Numbered from the stretch's first letter, positions 46,399 to 55,425 are shown. The stretch: 62,363 nucleotides of DNA from Sulfuricurvum sp. (GCA_022729795.1 DZBD01000001.1:19224-81586), one strand, 5' to 3'. Translations and numbers: made by a program. Notes: generated by a model not told the origin, from the letters alone.

Positions 46399-47845
46399 GA
46401 TACATTACGCAAATTATGCGCATATAGCAGTTGTTGTACTCGGAACGACAGTCTCTTTTATTTTTTTTGAATTTCATGTAGGGATATTTATCTTTAATAT
46501 TCTTAATATTATTATCGCTATGTATGCTTACAGACAGATTCAAATTACAAAAACAAGCATAGAAAATTCTTTGTATGTCATCAAAAAAGCTATCCTTGGG
46601 AGTTTTGAAAATCGTCAACATAAGATTGTAGCCGGCGGTGAGCTGGCAGAGCTTGCTTGGAGCATCAATGCCCTTTTCGACCAACTGGAGAATTTAATTC
46701 GCGAGATTAACACCTCAATAGAATATGCAAGCAAAAACCTCTATTTCAGAAGAATCAGCTCCGTAGGGCTCAACGCTTCTTTTGCAAAAACAGCAAAGCT
46801 CATCAATAGAAGCATCGATGCAATGGAGGTGGAGTTTAAAGGTCAAGAGCAAGATAAATTTATATCGAAGCTTGAAAAAACAGGAAAAGGGTATGTTCAG
46901 AACTTTGAGAGTATCGAAAATCAAATCAGCTCTACCAATGAAATACTCTCAACTCTTGCCACAGAAGCACAAGAAAGTGCTTCACTCTCCCGCTCTAACA
47001 ATGAGGTAGTACGGGCAATGAGTGCAAACTTTGAAAAACTTTCGCAAATCATCGCACAAAACAAGGATGCCGTAGACTCTTTTACCGCGAGAACAAACGA
47101 GATTACCTCTATTGTCAGTCTCATTAAAGATATAGCGGATCAGACAAATCTACTTGCTCTCAATGCCGCCATAGAAGCTGCCCGTGCGGGTGAACATGGA
47201 CGCGGATTTGCCGTAGTAGCGGATGAAGTGCGCAAACTTGCAGAGAGAACCGCAAAGGCAACCCATGAAATAGCTATCTCCATCTCCACTCTCCAACAAG
47301 AATCAAATGAAATGCTCAAAAATTCACAAGAACTAAACATAATTGCAGATGCTTCAACACAAAGTGTAGAAACACTTTACAGCTCACTTTCTCATTTTGG
47401 CACAACTTCTGAATCGGTTCTGAGTTCAAGCAGATATATGAAAGATAAAAACTTCATCATTTTAGCCAAGATTGACCATATCCTCTTCAAAGCAAGGGCA
47501 CTTTCGGTCGTGGAAAAAGGGGAATATGAGGAGTTTTCTACACACCAAACCTGCAGATTCGGCAAATGGTATGAGGGAGATGCAAAAGCGCAATTTGCAC
47601 ATTCGCCGAGTTATCCGAAAATTCTCCGGCCCCACTCCGTCGTACACTCGTCTATTATAAATACTTTTGAGCTTATTAAAAATTCAAACCTGCACAAACA
47701 TGAAGATGCAGTACTTAATAATTTTATAAATATGGAAATAGCTTCTGATGAACTTTTTGCACTTATGGATAGTATGCTCGATGAGGAAGCCGTTTATAGA
47801 GATAATAATCTTCATGAAGGGGAAGTGGAATTTTGGGATGCGTAG
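46373..47845 (+). CDS. Methyl-accepting chemotaxis protein with CZB domain, CetA-like
   Basis: 490-residue receptor partner of the preceding PAS protein. Two membrane helices near the N-terminus (about 14-32 and 36-54) with almost no periplasmic loop, a HAMP-like stretch and the signalling tip [20 protein letters not shown] with [18 protein letters not shown]. The C-terminal region (about 360-480) has a CZB zinc-binding domain: [18 protein letters not shown], and H-x3-H near HSVVHSSI. Zinc-dependent CZB domains bind the receptor to redox or chlorine-type signals elsewhere. With the CetB-like neighbour this makes a split energy or redox sensor. A CZB tail is not usual in CetA as I know it. Confidence 0.88.
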   Translation: MTNLSSLSKIHYANYAHIAVVVLGTTVSFIFFEFHVGIFIFNILNIIIAMYAYRQIQITKTSIENSLYVIKKAILGSFENRQHKIVAGGELAELAWSINALFDQLENLIREINTSIEYASKNLYFRRISSVGLNASFAKTAKLINRSIDAMEVEFKGQEQDKFISKLEKTGKGYVQNFESIENQISSTNEILSTLATEAQESASLSRSNNEVVRAMSANFEKLSQIIAQNKDAVDSFTARTNEITSIVSLIKDIADQTNLLALNAAIEAARAGEHGRGFAVVADEVRKLAERTAKATHEIAISISTLQQESNEMLKNSQELNIIADASTQSVETLYSSLSHFGTTSESVLSSSRYMKDKNFIILAKIDHILFKARALSVVEKGEYEEFSTHQTCRFGKWYEGDAKAQFAHSPSYPKILRPHSVVHSSIINTFELIKNSNLHKHEDAVLNNFINMEIASDELFALMDSMLDEEAVYRDNNLHEGEVEFWDA

Positions 47846-47919
47846 TTAAAATAATTTCTCAAAATTACTGTAAGTTATTTAAGTTATAATCCACACAAAT
47901 TTTAATACAAGGATTCTTT

Positions 47920-49032
47920 ATGAAGCTTCTCTCTAGCCTTTTGATTTTGCTTGCAATTTCACTCCAAGCCAACGACGCAGTGCATAGCTTTGCTCCAAGC
48001 AAAGACTGCAAAGCCTGCCATACGCAGATATACAATGAGTTTGAAGGCTCTATGCACGCAAATGCTACGCCGCAAAAAGACCCTATCCATAATGCCGTGT
48101 GGTCAAAAGACCCGCTTAAACTCCAAGAAGAACGTTACGCATGCGGAAAGTGCCATACACCCGCTGCAAATAATCTCGACAAGATGTTAACGCAGGGAAG
48201 TAAGGCAATGCCGGATATGAACAACTCCACCCACAACGAAGCTATAAGCTGCGCCTATTGTCACCGCATCCAAAGTATAGAGATTCATAAACAAAGCAAT
48301 ACAAACATCATAAGCAAAAATGAAAAAGAGTATTTCGGTACACTCAAAGAGCATATAGAATCTCCGTACCATGCAATAAAAACTGAGAGGAACGAGCATA
48401 TGCAAAACGGCAACGTCTGTATAGGCTGTCACTCCCACAAAATGAACGCACACGGACTCAACGTATGTTCAACCAATATTGCCAACGAGATGGACGGTGC
48501 CAACTGTGTAAGCTGCCACATGCCAAAGGTGAGCGGCACGGTTTCTAATCTCAAAGAGCGTAAAGAACACACTTTTCACGGATTCGCAGGAAGTCATTAC
48601 AATGCAGAGATGCTCACCCGATATGTAGATATTTCATTGCTACGAGAGATAGATGATTTTATAGTAAACATCGACAATCGCACGTCTCATGCGCTCTTAT
48701 TACACCCGCTAAGAACGGCTGTTTTAAAAGTAAGCGTCACAAGAGAGGGAAAAACTACGCAGCTCAAAGATGAGATTTTTGTACGTATCATCGGAAAAGA
48801 GGGTAAACCTACAATGCCTTGGCTAGCTGAGAAAACACTCCAAGATACGATGATTCAGGCAAACGAAAAAAGAGCCGTGAAGTATCCGTTCAAGCTCCAA
48901 AAAGGGGACAAAGTCGATGTAGTTCTGGGATGGTTTTTGGTCAATCCAAAAGCAGTTCCTATGCTCCAACTCGAAAAAGACAAAACAGCAACGCAGTTTA
49001 ATGAGTTCAAAAAAGAGAGTTTTACTTTTTAA
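47920..49032 (+). CDS. Periplasmic multiheme cytochrome c with five CXXCH sites
   Basis: 370 residues with a signal peptide (1-18, LQA end). Five haem-binding motifs: CKACHTQ (near 35), CGKCHTP (near 76), CAYCHR (near 112), CIGCHSH (near 168) and CVSCHMPK (near 197). The later half (about 215-370) is beta-rich with no haem. This is the cytochrome c554/c'-like group, often found with nitrogen- or sulfur-oxide metabolism; substrate or partner is not fixed. It stands alone with its own terminator. The CHMPK site is a natural near-match to the motif, not a copy. Confidence 0.85.
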   Translation: MKLLSSLLILLAISLQANDAVHSFAPSKDCKACHTQIYNEFEGSMHANATPQKDPIHNAVWSKDPLKLQEERYACGKCHTPAANNLDKMLTQGSKAMPDMNNSTHNEAISCAYCHRIQSIEIHKQSNTNIISKNEKEYFGTLKEHIESPYHAIKTERNEHMQNGNVCIGCHSHKMNAHGLNVCSTNIANEMDGANCVSCHMPKVSGTVSNLKERKEHTFHGFAGSHYNAEMLTRYVDISLLREIDDFIVNIDNRTSHALLLHPLRTAVLKVSVTREGKTTQLKDEIFVRIIGKEGKPTMPWLAEKTLQDTMIQANEKRAVKYPFKLQKGDKVDVVLGWFLVNPKAVPMLQLEKDKTATQFNEFKKESFTF

Positions 49033-49056
49033 CTGCTCCCACAACTCCCTAAATCT

Positions 49057-49077
49057 CCCATATCTTTGAGATATGGG
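49057..49077 (+). terminator. Hairpin after the cytochrome gene
   Basis: 9-bp arms (CCCATATCT / AGATATGGG) around a TTG loop, 25 bp beyond the stop. The following 250 bp to the next gene has no coding sequence I can support. Confidence 0.55.
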
Positions 49078-49159
49078 GAAAATCTCAAAATACTACTTCA
49101 TTATATTTCTAAAAATCGAAAAAATTTCTACACTAAAAATTACTATTTTATAAAAACTT

Positions 49160-49169
49160 TCCACATGCC
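49160..49169 (-). repeat. GGCATGTGGA copy
   Basis: Intergenic, between the cytochrome and epimerase genes, not paired. Confidence 0.85.
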
Positions 49170-49230
49170 AAGAAAAAAAGTTCCCTCTCTCTCAAGTTTT
49201 GAGACTGTGAAATACTTACGCTCTTGGAGC

Positions 49231-49308
49231 CGATGGCTCTGCCTTCGGTCGGGGAGTGCTCAAAAGTTACAATTCTCAAACGTGCTCCTAGCGAAGGCAG
49301 AGCCATCG
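49231..49308. repeat. 17-bp inverted repeat with 44-bp spacer
   Basis: Arms CGATGGCTCTGCCTTCG (49231-49247) and its exact complement (49292-49308), GC-rich for this genome. It lies in the 297-bp gap after the cytochrome. The whole gap (49033-49329) holds the terminator, one motif copy and this repeat, and no gene I can support. Confidence 0.7.
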
Positions 49309-49329
49309 CTTCCTATAAAAGGAGTTATT

Positions 49330-50388
49330 TCAGAGCCTCTGCGTCTTTGCGAGCGAAGCGAAGCAATCTATAGGGGAAATCTCGCACCCGTGAAACTCGA
49401 AATCCAAAGTATCGGGCATCTCTTTATACAACAAAGGGCTATCCAAATCCACATGCCAAAGAACATCTCTGTATGCCATTGCCAGATGAAGGGCAATATT
49501 GATAGAATAAGGTCCCTCAAGCATCGAACCTAGCATACATTTTATCCCGTTTTTTCTAGCATATTCGAATATCTCCGCCGCCTTGCTCACACCGCCGCAT
49601 TTCATCAGTTTGATGTTTATCATGTCGGCACTTTTTGATTCTACGACTCTCTTGACATCTTCCAAACTAAATACGGCTTCATCGGCTAAAATAGGGATAT
49701 GAGAATACTCCGTAATGGTTTTGAGCCCCGTCAAATCGCTTGCAATGACGGGCTGTTCTATTAATTCTATTTTCAAATCTTTCACTGCATCGATGAATTT
49801 GAAAGTACTTTGCACATCCCAAGCCTGATTGGCATCCACTAATATCTTGGCATGTGGAACCTCTTTGGCAATCGCTGTGAGTATTTCTACGGCATGTGCA
49901 ATATCTGCACCCACCTTTACTTTTAAAATCCACATGCCCGATTTATAGGCTTTTTTTGCCTCTTCAAGCATGGCATGTGGATTGTTGAGGCTGATAGTTA
50001 TTGCCGTTTGGATAGGCTCAAGTGTAACTGCTCCGAAATACTCATACGGTTTTTTTCCTTGCTCTTGGGCAATAAGTGAAACCAAAGCGATATCCAAAGC
50101 CGCCTTTGCACTGCTTTTCATAGCGCTCTTGTGTAAAATACGGAGTGCATCTTCGGGGATACGGGAAATGAGCTTTTCTTTGAATGCGGCGATGGATTCA
50201 AGAATACTCTCACAATCTTCCCCCGTAATCGCCTTTGTTGCAGGTGCTTCCCCATATGCAAAAGTTCCATTTGCACATGCCATGCGCACCCGTACGAATT
50301 CCACATGCCGAGCTGTTCTTAGAGCAGTAATAAAGGGAGTTTTCAGTTCTATAAGCTCTATTTGCGTTTGTATTTCTATAATTTTCAT
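49330..50388 (-). CDS. Enolase-superfamily dipeptide epimerase
   Basis: L-Ala-D/L-Glu epimerase-like enzyme, 352 residues, probably in murein peptide recycling. Muconate-lactonising fold: catalytic Lys pair in WILKVKVG (near 155), metal ligands in ILVDANQAWD, LIEQPV and ILADEAVF (near 190, 215, 238), and the second base in INIKLMKCGG (near 260). The family tail after DFEFHGCEISP is replaced by DCFASLAKTQRL, which is encoded by a dispersed-repeat-like stretch (49341-49369). The start overlaps the DUF819 stop by 4 bp. It carries five GGCATGTGGA copies. Confidence 0.85.
   Translation of the reverse strand: MKIIEIQTQIELIELKTPFITALRTARHVEFVRVRMACANGTFAYGEAPATKAITGEDCESILESIAAFKEKLISRIPEDALRILHKSAMKSSAKAALDIALVSLIAQEQGKKPYEYFGAVTLEPIQTAITISLNNPHAMLEEAKKAYKSGMWILKVKVGADIAHAVEILTAIAKEVPHAKILVDANQAWDVQSTFKFIDAVKDLKIELIEQPVIASDLTGLKTITEYSHIPILADEAVFSLEDVKRVVESKSADMINIKLMKCGGVSKAAEIFEYARKNGIKCMLGSMLEGPYSINIALHLAMAYRDVLWHVDLDSPLLYKEMPDTLDFEFHGCEISPIDCFASLAKTQRL
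49341..49369. repeat. Dispersed GCGAGCGAAGCGAAGCAATC-like element
   Basis: Contains TTGCGAGCGAAGCGAAGC, a form I recall as recurrent dispersed repeats in various bacterial genomes. It covers the last 12 codons of the dipeptide epimerase gene. The name and spread are from memory, not from a search. Confidence 0.5.
49448..49457 (-). repeat. GGCATGTGGA copy
   Basis: In the dipeptide epimerase gene, same strand; read as WHVD. Confidence 0.9.
49849..49858 (+). repeat. GGCATGTGGA copy
   Basis: Same gene, opposite strand; read as PHAK. Confidence 0.9.
49929..49938 (-). repeat. GGCATGTGGA copy
   Basis: Same gene, same strand; read as GMW just before the catalytic KVK. Confidence 0.9.
49972..49981 (+). 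repeat. GGCATGTGGA copy
   Basis: Same gene, opposite strand; read as NPHAM. Confidence 0.9.
50300..50309 (-). repeat. GGCATGTGGA copy
   Basis: Near the start of the same gene; read as RHVEF. Confidence 0.9.
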
Positions 50389-51515
50389 TTTGCCAAGCCT
50401 ATTAAAAGATGTCCCACTGCCAAACCTCCGAATGTACCGATAATATAACCCATCACTGCCATCAAAACTCCCACACTTGCAAGCGATTTGTTGTACGTGG
50501 CGGCAAGAATAGGTGCAGATGCCGCTCCACCGATATTTGCCAAACTAGCCACTGCGATACTAAACAAATCAAGCTTAAAGATTTTTGCCCCCGCAACCAT
50601 CAAAACAGCGTGAATCATTAAAATTACAAAACCTGCCAAAACATAAACACCCACCGAAGAAAAATTCTCAAATACGGCTTTGGAGCCGATAAGAGCAACA
50701 AGAAGATAAAGCATTGAAGTTGCCACCTCGCTAGAGCCGTTAACATCTCTTAGTTTCGTAAAAGAGCCCAAAACCCCAAAAACAGATGCCATTAAAACTA
50801 TGGTCGTAGTCGAATTAAATATTTCCACATGCCAAGAGATAAACTGCGAAATAAAAGAAACAATAAGCGCAAAAAATATCAAAAGCCAGTATCTTTTGGC
50901 ACCGATTGTACAAGCACACCCTATTGCATCCAAGCACGCCATCTTTTGAGCGGAGTTTGTAAAAGCGTTAAAATATTTTGCAAAGGGAACCAAAAAAAGC
51001 AAAAACATCACCCAAACCGTATAATTCACACTGTCGACTATCAGCACATATCCGTAGGCTTCTTGAGAAACTCCAAGGGCAGAACCTACCGCAATCATAT
51101 TTGCCGTGCCCCCCATCCAGCTTCCCGACAAAGCACCAAAAGCGCCCGCCTCACTCGGGTTGAAACCAAAAAGCAGAGTAACCGCCACAAATCCACATGC
51201 CAAAGAAAATACCGCCAAAACATATGCGATGAGCAAAGATTTACCAAGCTTAAAAAAATGGCGCAAATCCACCTGCAAAAGCATCAAAAATAACATAGCC
51301 GGAAGAAGATTTGTTTTTGTCAGCAAATAGATATTTTTTATAGCTTCATTATCTCCAAACATCCCAAAACCGGCAAAAATCATACTCACGGCATAAATCA
51401 TTACAACGCCGGGGATAAGCTTAAAAGCTTTAATTTGTGTTTTTTGTTCTATAATTCCAAAAAGAGTTGCAATAAAAGCCAAAGTCAAAAGATAAACAGA
51501 TGCAGAACTTATCAA
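50385..51515 (-). CDS. DUF819 family membrane carrier
   Basis: 376-residue inner-membrane protein with about ten to eleven helices, of the DUF819 (YjcL-like) family. Repeated half motifs include AFGALSGSWMGGTANMIAVG (near 130-150) and LANIGGAASAPILAATYNKS in the second half. These paired Gly-rich breaks resemble carrier re-entrant loops. Substrate unknown. It is coupled to the dipeptide epimerase by a 4-bp overlap, so it may handle murein peptides or dipeptides (inference). I chose the TTG at 51515, 6 nt after AAGGATG; an ATG 10 codons upstream is also possible but lacks a ribosome site. Confidence 0.78.
   Translation of the reverse strand: MISSASVYLLTLAFIATLFGIIEQKTQIKAFKLIPGVVMIYAVSMIFAGFGMFGDNEAIKNIYLLTKTNLLPAMLFLMLLQVDLRHFFKLGKSLLIAYVLAVFSLACGFVAVTLLFGFNPSEAGAFGALSGSWMGGTANMIAVGSALGVSQEAYGYVLIVDSVNYTVWVMFLLFLVPFAKYFNAFTNSAQKMACLDAIGCACTIGAKRYWLLIFFALIVSFISQFISWHVEIFNSTTTIVLMASVFGVLGSFTKLRDVNGSSEVATSMLYLLVALIGSKAVFENFSSVGVYVLAGFVILMIHAVLMVAGAKIFKLDLFSIAVASLANIGGAASAPILAATYNKSLASVGVLMAVMGYIIGTFGGLAVGHLLIGLAK
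50824..50833 (-). repeat. GGCATGTGGA copy
   Basis: In the DUF819 gene, same strand; read as WHVE. Confidence 0.9.
51192..51201 (-). repeat. GGCATGTGGA copy
   Basis: In the DUF819 gene, same strand; read as ACG in a membrane helix. Confidence 0.9.
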
Positions 51516-51563
51516 AAAACATCCTTTTTTTTGATAGTGTAGCATATATTTTAAGGATGAAAG

Positions 51564-52916
51564 ATGAAAAAAATTGCCCACACGCTCCTATTTTACCTCT
51601 TGACACTCAGTACTCTTCAAGCAGCAACACTTAGCAGCAAGATTCACGATAATTCACTCATCGTCTATAACGGCGACATTGCTCTTGTCCATGAAGAAAG
51701 AGACTTCAGCGTACAAACAGGAGACACGCAAATTGTCTACGAGGATGTTGCAAGCACGATAGATACGGATTCCGTCAATGTCAAGCTCTCTGATTCTCTG
51801 CTTCTTTATTCCCAACAATACCGTTTTGACAAGCTGACACACAATAAATTGCTTGATGCGTCCATCAACAAAAAAGTGAAAGTAAAAATGCTTCAAACTC
51901 CCCAAAGTTATGAGACTATAACTGCTCATCTGCTCTCAAACGACGGGAGTTTTTCCCTTGTAAAAACTGCACAAAACGAGATTATTACGGTAGAGAGTAA
52001 AAACCTTATCTTTGAGGCTATTCCAAGCGAGCTGATAACAAAACCCTCTTTGGTATGGAATATCAAGACAGATAAAAATATCAAGACAAGCATGGAGATA
52101 GATTACCTTATTAAGCATGTTTCGTGGCAGAGCAACTACATTTTAGAACTACACAAGGAAAGTGCGAACCTCAGCGGATGGATTACGATAGATAACCGCT
52201 CAGGGAAAAAATTTACCGATACCGATTTGTATGTTTTAGCCGGAGAGATTAACCGTGCCCAAAAACCGCAAACATTTTACAAAGAAGCAAGGGTGATGAT
52301 GGTGTCTGATGCGATGCCAAACGAGATAGCACATGAAGGCTACCATTTTTATACCATCCCTTTTAAGGTCACCCTTGCCGACAATGAAAAAACTCAAATA
52401 AAATTTATAAATAAAAACAATATCTCTATTAACAGAACCTACAGTGCCATGCTCTCTAATCCCACTTTTGTAGAGAGTGAAACAGAACACGACGTAACAC
52501 AGTATATTAACTTCAAAACCACAGATTTTATCCTCCCAAGAGGGGTTATCAGAACCTATTCTCAAATCAAAGAGACCAACATACTTTTAGGGGAGAGCAA
52601 CATCGGACACACTCCCAAAGAAACTCCTCTGACTCTTAAACTCGGGCAAAATTTTGATCTTAAAGTGACCCAAACTCTTCTCAAAAGAGATGATAATAAC
52701 AACTATTACGAAGCAGATATTCTTTATAGTATTCACAATAGTTCCAACGAGGCAAAAACAGTGGACTTGCTTATCCCTTTTGCCAAAGATTCGAAAAACA
52801 CCATAGAGTCTACAAAATCTTATATCTTCACCAAAGGGAATTTGGCTACTTTTACACTTAAAATGCAAGCTGAGTCCCGTGAAAGTTTTAAAGTGAACTT
52901 CAAAATCAAGCGATAA
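51564..52916 (+). CDS. DUF4139 domain-containing exported protein
   Basis: 450 residues with a signal peptide (1-20, LQA end). The C-terminal two thirds match DUF4139 (mucoidy-inhibitor A-like) proteins: beta-rich, with the conserved WQSNYILEL (near 190), SGWITIDNRSGKKFTDTDLYVLAG (near 210-235) and the later LPRGVIRTY. The typical N-terminal coiled coil of the family is reduced. Probable envelope protein of unknown function. It is divergent from the DUF819 gene and 4 bp from the next small gene. Confidence 0.78.
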   Translation: MKKIAHTLLFYLLTLSTLQAATLSSKIHDNSLIVYNGDIALVHEERDFSVQTGDTQIVYEDVASTIDTDSVNVKLSDSLLLYSQQYRFDKLTHNKLLDASINKKVKVKMLQTPQSYETITAHLLSNDGSFSLVKTAQNEIITVESKNLIFEAIPSELITKPSLVWNIKTDKNIKTSMEIDYLIKHVSWQSNYILELHKESANLSGWITIDNRSGKKFTDTDLYVLAGEINRAQKPQTFYKEARVMMVSDAMPNEIAHEGYHFYTIPFKVTLADNEKTQIKFINKNNISINRTYSAMLSNPTFVESETEHDVTQYINFKTTDFILPRGVIRTYSQIKETNILLGESNIGHTPKETPLTLKLGQNFDLKVTQTLLKRDDNNNYYEADILYSIHNSSNEAKTVDLLIPFAKDSKNTIESTKSYIFTKGNLATFTLKMQAESRESFKVNFKIKR

Positions 52917-52920
52917 TTGC

Positions 52921-53301
52921 ATGGCAATACATCGGATAGTCAAACAAAAGTTATTGGGAGGACCCTTTAGCAATGATGCGCTTAGGCTTGCAAAAGCTAT
53001 TTATCATACCTATATTAACGATGAGAAGAATCTTTTTTTGCATATTCATATTCAAAAAGTTCTCTTCTTGTTGGGACTTGAGCACAATGAAAATTCTCTT
53101 TCGTATCTCAGATATTTGTTTGCAGAACTCAACGAACCTTTTGCGGTAAGAAACTTCAAATTTTACGACAAAGTATATTCTATGAGAATTATTGTTTTTT
53201 GCAACTACACTATCAAAGATGAGATTCTTGAGTTGGAACTCAGCGAAGAGTTTATGCATATGGAAAGTGAATATATGTTAGATTCATTTTTAAGTAAATA
53301 A
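52921..53301 (+). CDS. Hypothetical protein between DUF4139 and exonuclease genes
   Basis: Not recognised. The 126-residue soluble protein is rich in Leu, Ile, Phe and Tyr, with a basic start (MAIHRIVKQKLL), central HIHIQKVLFLLGLEHNENS and an acidic C-terminus (ELELSEEFMHME). No membrane segment or signal. A winged-helix or adaptor fold is possible but not shown. It lies 4 bp after the DUF4139 stop and 9 bp before the exonuclease, so the three are one transcript. Confidence 0.65.
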   Translation: MAIHRIVKQKLLGGPFSNDALRLAKAIYHTYINDEKNLFLHIHIQKVLFLLGLEHNENSLSYLRYLFAELNEPFAVRNFKFYDKVYSMRIIVFCNYTIKDEILELELSEEFMHMESEYMLDSFLSK

Positions 53302-53310
53302 GGAAAAAAA

Positions 53311-54054
53311 TTGACAAAAAAATATGTAATATTAGACACCGAAACAACAGGTACAGCAGAAAACGACAGAATAATACAGCTGGGGTACATTGTCCTCGGT
53401 GCGCCGAAAATAGAGGTGCATAATGAATTTTGTGCATCTGCGGTGCCTATTAGTTTTGGCGCTATGGAGGTGCACGGAATCACTCCCGATATGATTGAGG
53501 GAAAATCCACATGCCAAGAAACACACGCCTATAAAAGGCTTCAAGAGCTTAATATTCCCCGAAACTATATTATCATCCATAATGCGCCCTTTGACTTGGG
53601 AATGCTTGAAAAAGAGGGTTTTGATACGCAAATGAAGGTGATTGACACGCTTAGAGTTGCAAAGCATATTTTTGAGGATGAGGATGCGCACAGACTTCAA
53701 TATTTTCGCTATAAAATGGAGCTTTATAAGCAGGAGCAAAAAGAAGCGGATGCGCTGGGAATAGTTGTCAAAGCCCATGATGCAATCGGGGATGTTTTGG
53801 TACTCAAACTTTTTTTAAGCAAGCTCAAAGATGCCGTATCTGCAAAATTCCCAAATGAAAACCCTGTGGAAAAAATGGTAGATTTAACCAACACCCCTAT
53901 TCTGGTAAAAATTTTCAAGTTTGGAAAACACAAGGGTAAAACGCTTGAAGAAGTAGCAGCTGCAGATGCAGGTTATCTTCGATGGATGCTGAGTTCTATG
54001 GAAAATCTCGATGAAGATATGCGCTATTCTATCAATACGGTTTTAGGCAACTAA
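53311..54054 (+). CDS. DEDDh exonuclease with C-terminal DUF3820 domain
   Basis: 3'-5' exonuclease of the DnaQ type, 247 residues. Exo I LDTETTG (near 8-14), Exo II IIHNAPFDLGML (near 87-98) and Exo III AHDAIGDVLVL (near 150-160, the H-x-A-x2-D form) give the DEDDh catalytic set. A C-terminal DUF3820 domain follows (about 195-245: FKFGKHKGKTLEEVA, YLRWML). This pairing is known in bacteria, role unsettled. The start is a TTG, 7 nt after AAGGA. It converges on and overlaps the NhaC gene stop by 12 bp. Confidence 0.87.
   Translation: MTKKYVILDTETTGTAENDRIIQLGYIVLGAPKIEVHNEFCASAVPISFGAMEVHGITPDMIEGKSTCQETHAYKRLQELNIPRNYIIIHNAPFDLGMLEKEGFDTQMKVIDTLRVAKHIFEDEDAHRLQYFRYKMELYKQEQKEADALGIVVKAHDAIGDVLVLKLFLSKLKDAVSAKFPNENPVEKMVDLTNTPILVKIFKFGKHKGKTLEEVAAADAGYLRWMLSSMENLDEDMRYSINTVLGN
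53506..53515 (-). repeat. GGCATGTGGA copy
   Basis: In the exonuclease gene, opposite orientation to the word; read as STCQ. Confidence 0.9.
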
Positions 54055-55380
54055 ACTAAACAATATAAAAAGCACAAGGGCAAAGCCGCCCGCTATCAAG
54101 GCATAAGGAAGCTGTGTTTTCGTATGCTCTATAACGTCACAATCGCTTGCCATTGCAGAGATTATCGTCGTATCCGAGATAGGGGAACAGTGGTCGCCAA
54201 ACACCCCGCCGGAAATTACTGCACCGATACATAAGGCTATGCTTGCATCCATCCCCACAGCCATCGGTACCGCAACGGGAATCATAATACTAAATGTCCC
54301 CCAGCTCGTTCCCGTAGAAAAAGACAAAAGTGCACTTAGCAAAAATATAACCGCCGCTAAAAGGTAAATACTCAGCACATCACGGACTAAGGATGCCAAA
54401 TACAAACCTGCTTGAAGCTCCACGGTAAGCTTTCCCATAGCAAAGGCAAGAAGAAGTATCAAAGCAATGGGAATGAGCTTTTTTGCCCCGCTAAAAGCAC
54501 TCAAGCTCCATGTGGAGATACTCATATTTTTTGTCCCCACAAAATAAAAAAATGTAAAAAACAAACTTACAAGCATCGTATAAAAGATAGAACTCGAACC
54601 GCTTCCTTTTAAAACATCTCCATCACCCGTAATATACAAAAATAAAAATGTAAAAAATATCATCATAAAAATCGGTAAGAGCATCAGATACATACTTCCG
54701 GCTTTAAAGTTTTTTGTGTGATAGAGTGTCGGCGTAGGTTTTGCATATCGCATCGGTCCGATATCAATACCAAAATAAACGGCTAAAAACGTTACAAGCA
54801 AAGCACTCATGGCATAAAAATTATATACGATAGATTCGAGGAGAATTTCTATTGCGTTTCCCGCAATCACTCCTAATGAAATTTGAGTAGAGATAAGCCC
54901 TAGTAAAAGTGCACCCCACCCGTTGAGAACGATTAAAGAACAAATAGGTGCAGAGGTGGAGTCGCAAACAAAAGCAAGCTTGGCATGTGGAATATTATAT
55001 TTATCACAAAGCGGCTTCCCTACCGCGCCGGCAATGAGCGAAGTGATAGAAGATTCTACAAAAATCACTACACCTATGAGATAACTCAGTAAAAGAGCAG
55101 AACGCCCTGAACGCACATAGGCTTTTTTTTCCATTACAAACTCGACAAACCCGCCAATTCCGCCGCTTTTTTCTATCAAAGCCATAATACTTCCCACCAA
55201 AATTACAAAACCCAAACTCTTCAGTATCCAACCCTCGCCGAGCAAAGAGGAAAAAATAAGAAAAAGGGAGTTCAATGAGGCTAAGAGCGTAAAATCATTT
55301 AAGATAAGAACCCCAAAAAGGATTCCTCCAAAAAGAGATAAAAATACATTTTTTGAATAAAGTGCTACAACGATAGCCAA
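54043..55380 (-). CDS. NhaC-family Na+/H+ antiporter
   Basis: Inner-membrane antiporter, 445 residues, with about ten to eleven helices. Typical NhaC stretches: GFVILVGSIMALIEKSGGIGGFVEF (near 55-80), VEFVMEKKAYVRS, FVCDSTSAPICSL (near 137-149), SALLSFSTGTSWGTFSIMIPVAV (near 335-358) and the late GGVFGDHCSPISDTTI (near 390-405, Asp and His). The only canonical start here is the TTG at 55380, but conserved residues SALSLIPSF continue upstream in frame with no ATG, GTG or TTG. A rare ATA at 55416, with AGGATTC upstream, may be the real start. Confidence 0.85.
   Translation of the reverse strand: MAIVVALYSKNVFLSLFGGILFGVLILNDFTLLASLNSLFLIFSSLLGEGWILKSLGFVILVGSIMALIEKSGGIGGFVEFVMEKKAYVRSGRSALLLSYLIGVVIFVESSITSLIAGAVGKPLCDKYNIPHAKLAFVCDSTSAPICSLIVLNGWGALLLGLISTQISLGVIAGNAIEILLESIVYNFYAMSALLVTFLAVYFGIDIGPMRYAKPTPTLYHTKNFKAGSMYLMLLPIFMMIFFTFLFLYITGDGDVLKGSGSSSIFYTMLVSLFFTFFYFVGTKNMSISTWSLSAFSGAKKLIPIALILLLAFAMGKLTVELQAGLYLASLVRDVLSIYLLAAVIFLLSALLSFSTGTSWGTFSIMIPVAVPMAVGMDASIALCIGAVISGGVFGDHCSPISDTTIISAMASDCDVIEHTKTQLPYALIAGGFALVLFILFSLVA
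54982..54991 (+). repeat. GGCATGTGGA copy
   Basis: In the antiporter gene, opposite strand; read as PHAK. Confidence 0.9.
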
Positions 55381-55425
55381 AAAGGAAGGGATAAGAGAGA
55401 GGGCTGAGAGCTCTATAAAAGAATC

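Noticed and set aside
48511-48535. Near-match of the GGCATGTGGA word in the cytochrome haem site (CHMPK)
   Set aside because: It lacks the exact word (GCCACATGCC) and is explained by protein constraint on CXXCH.
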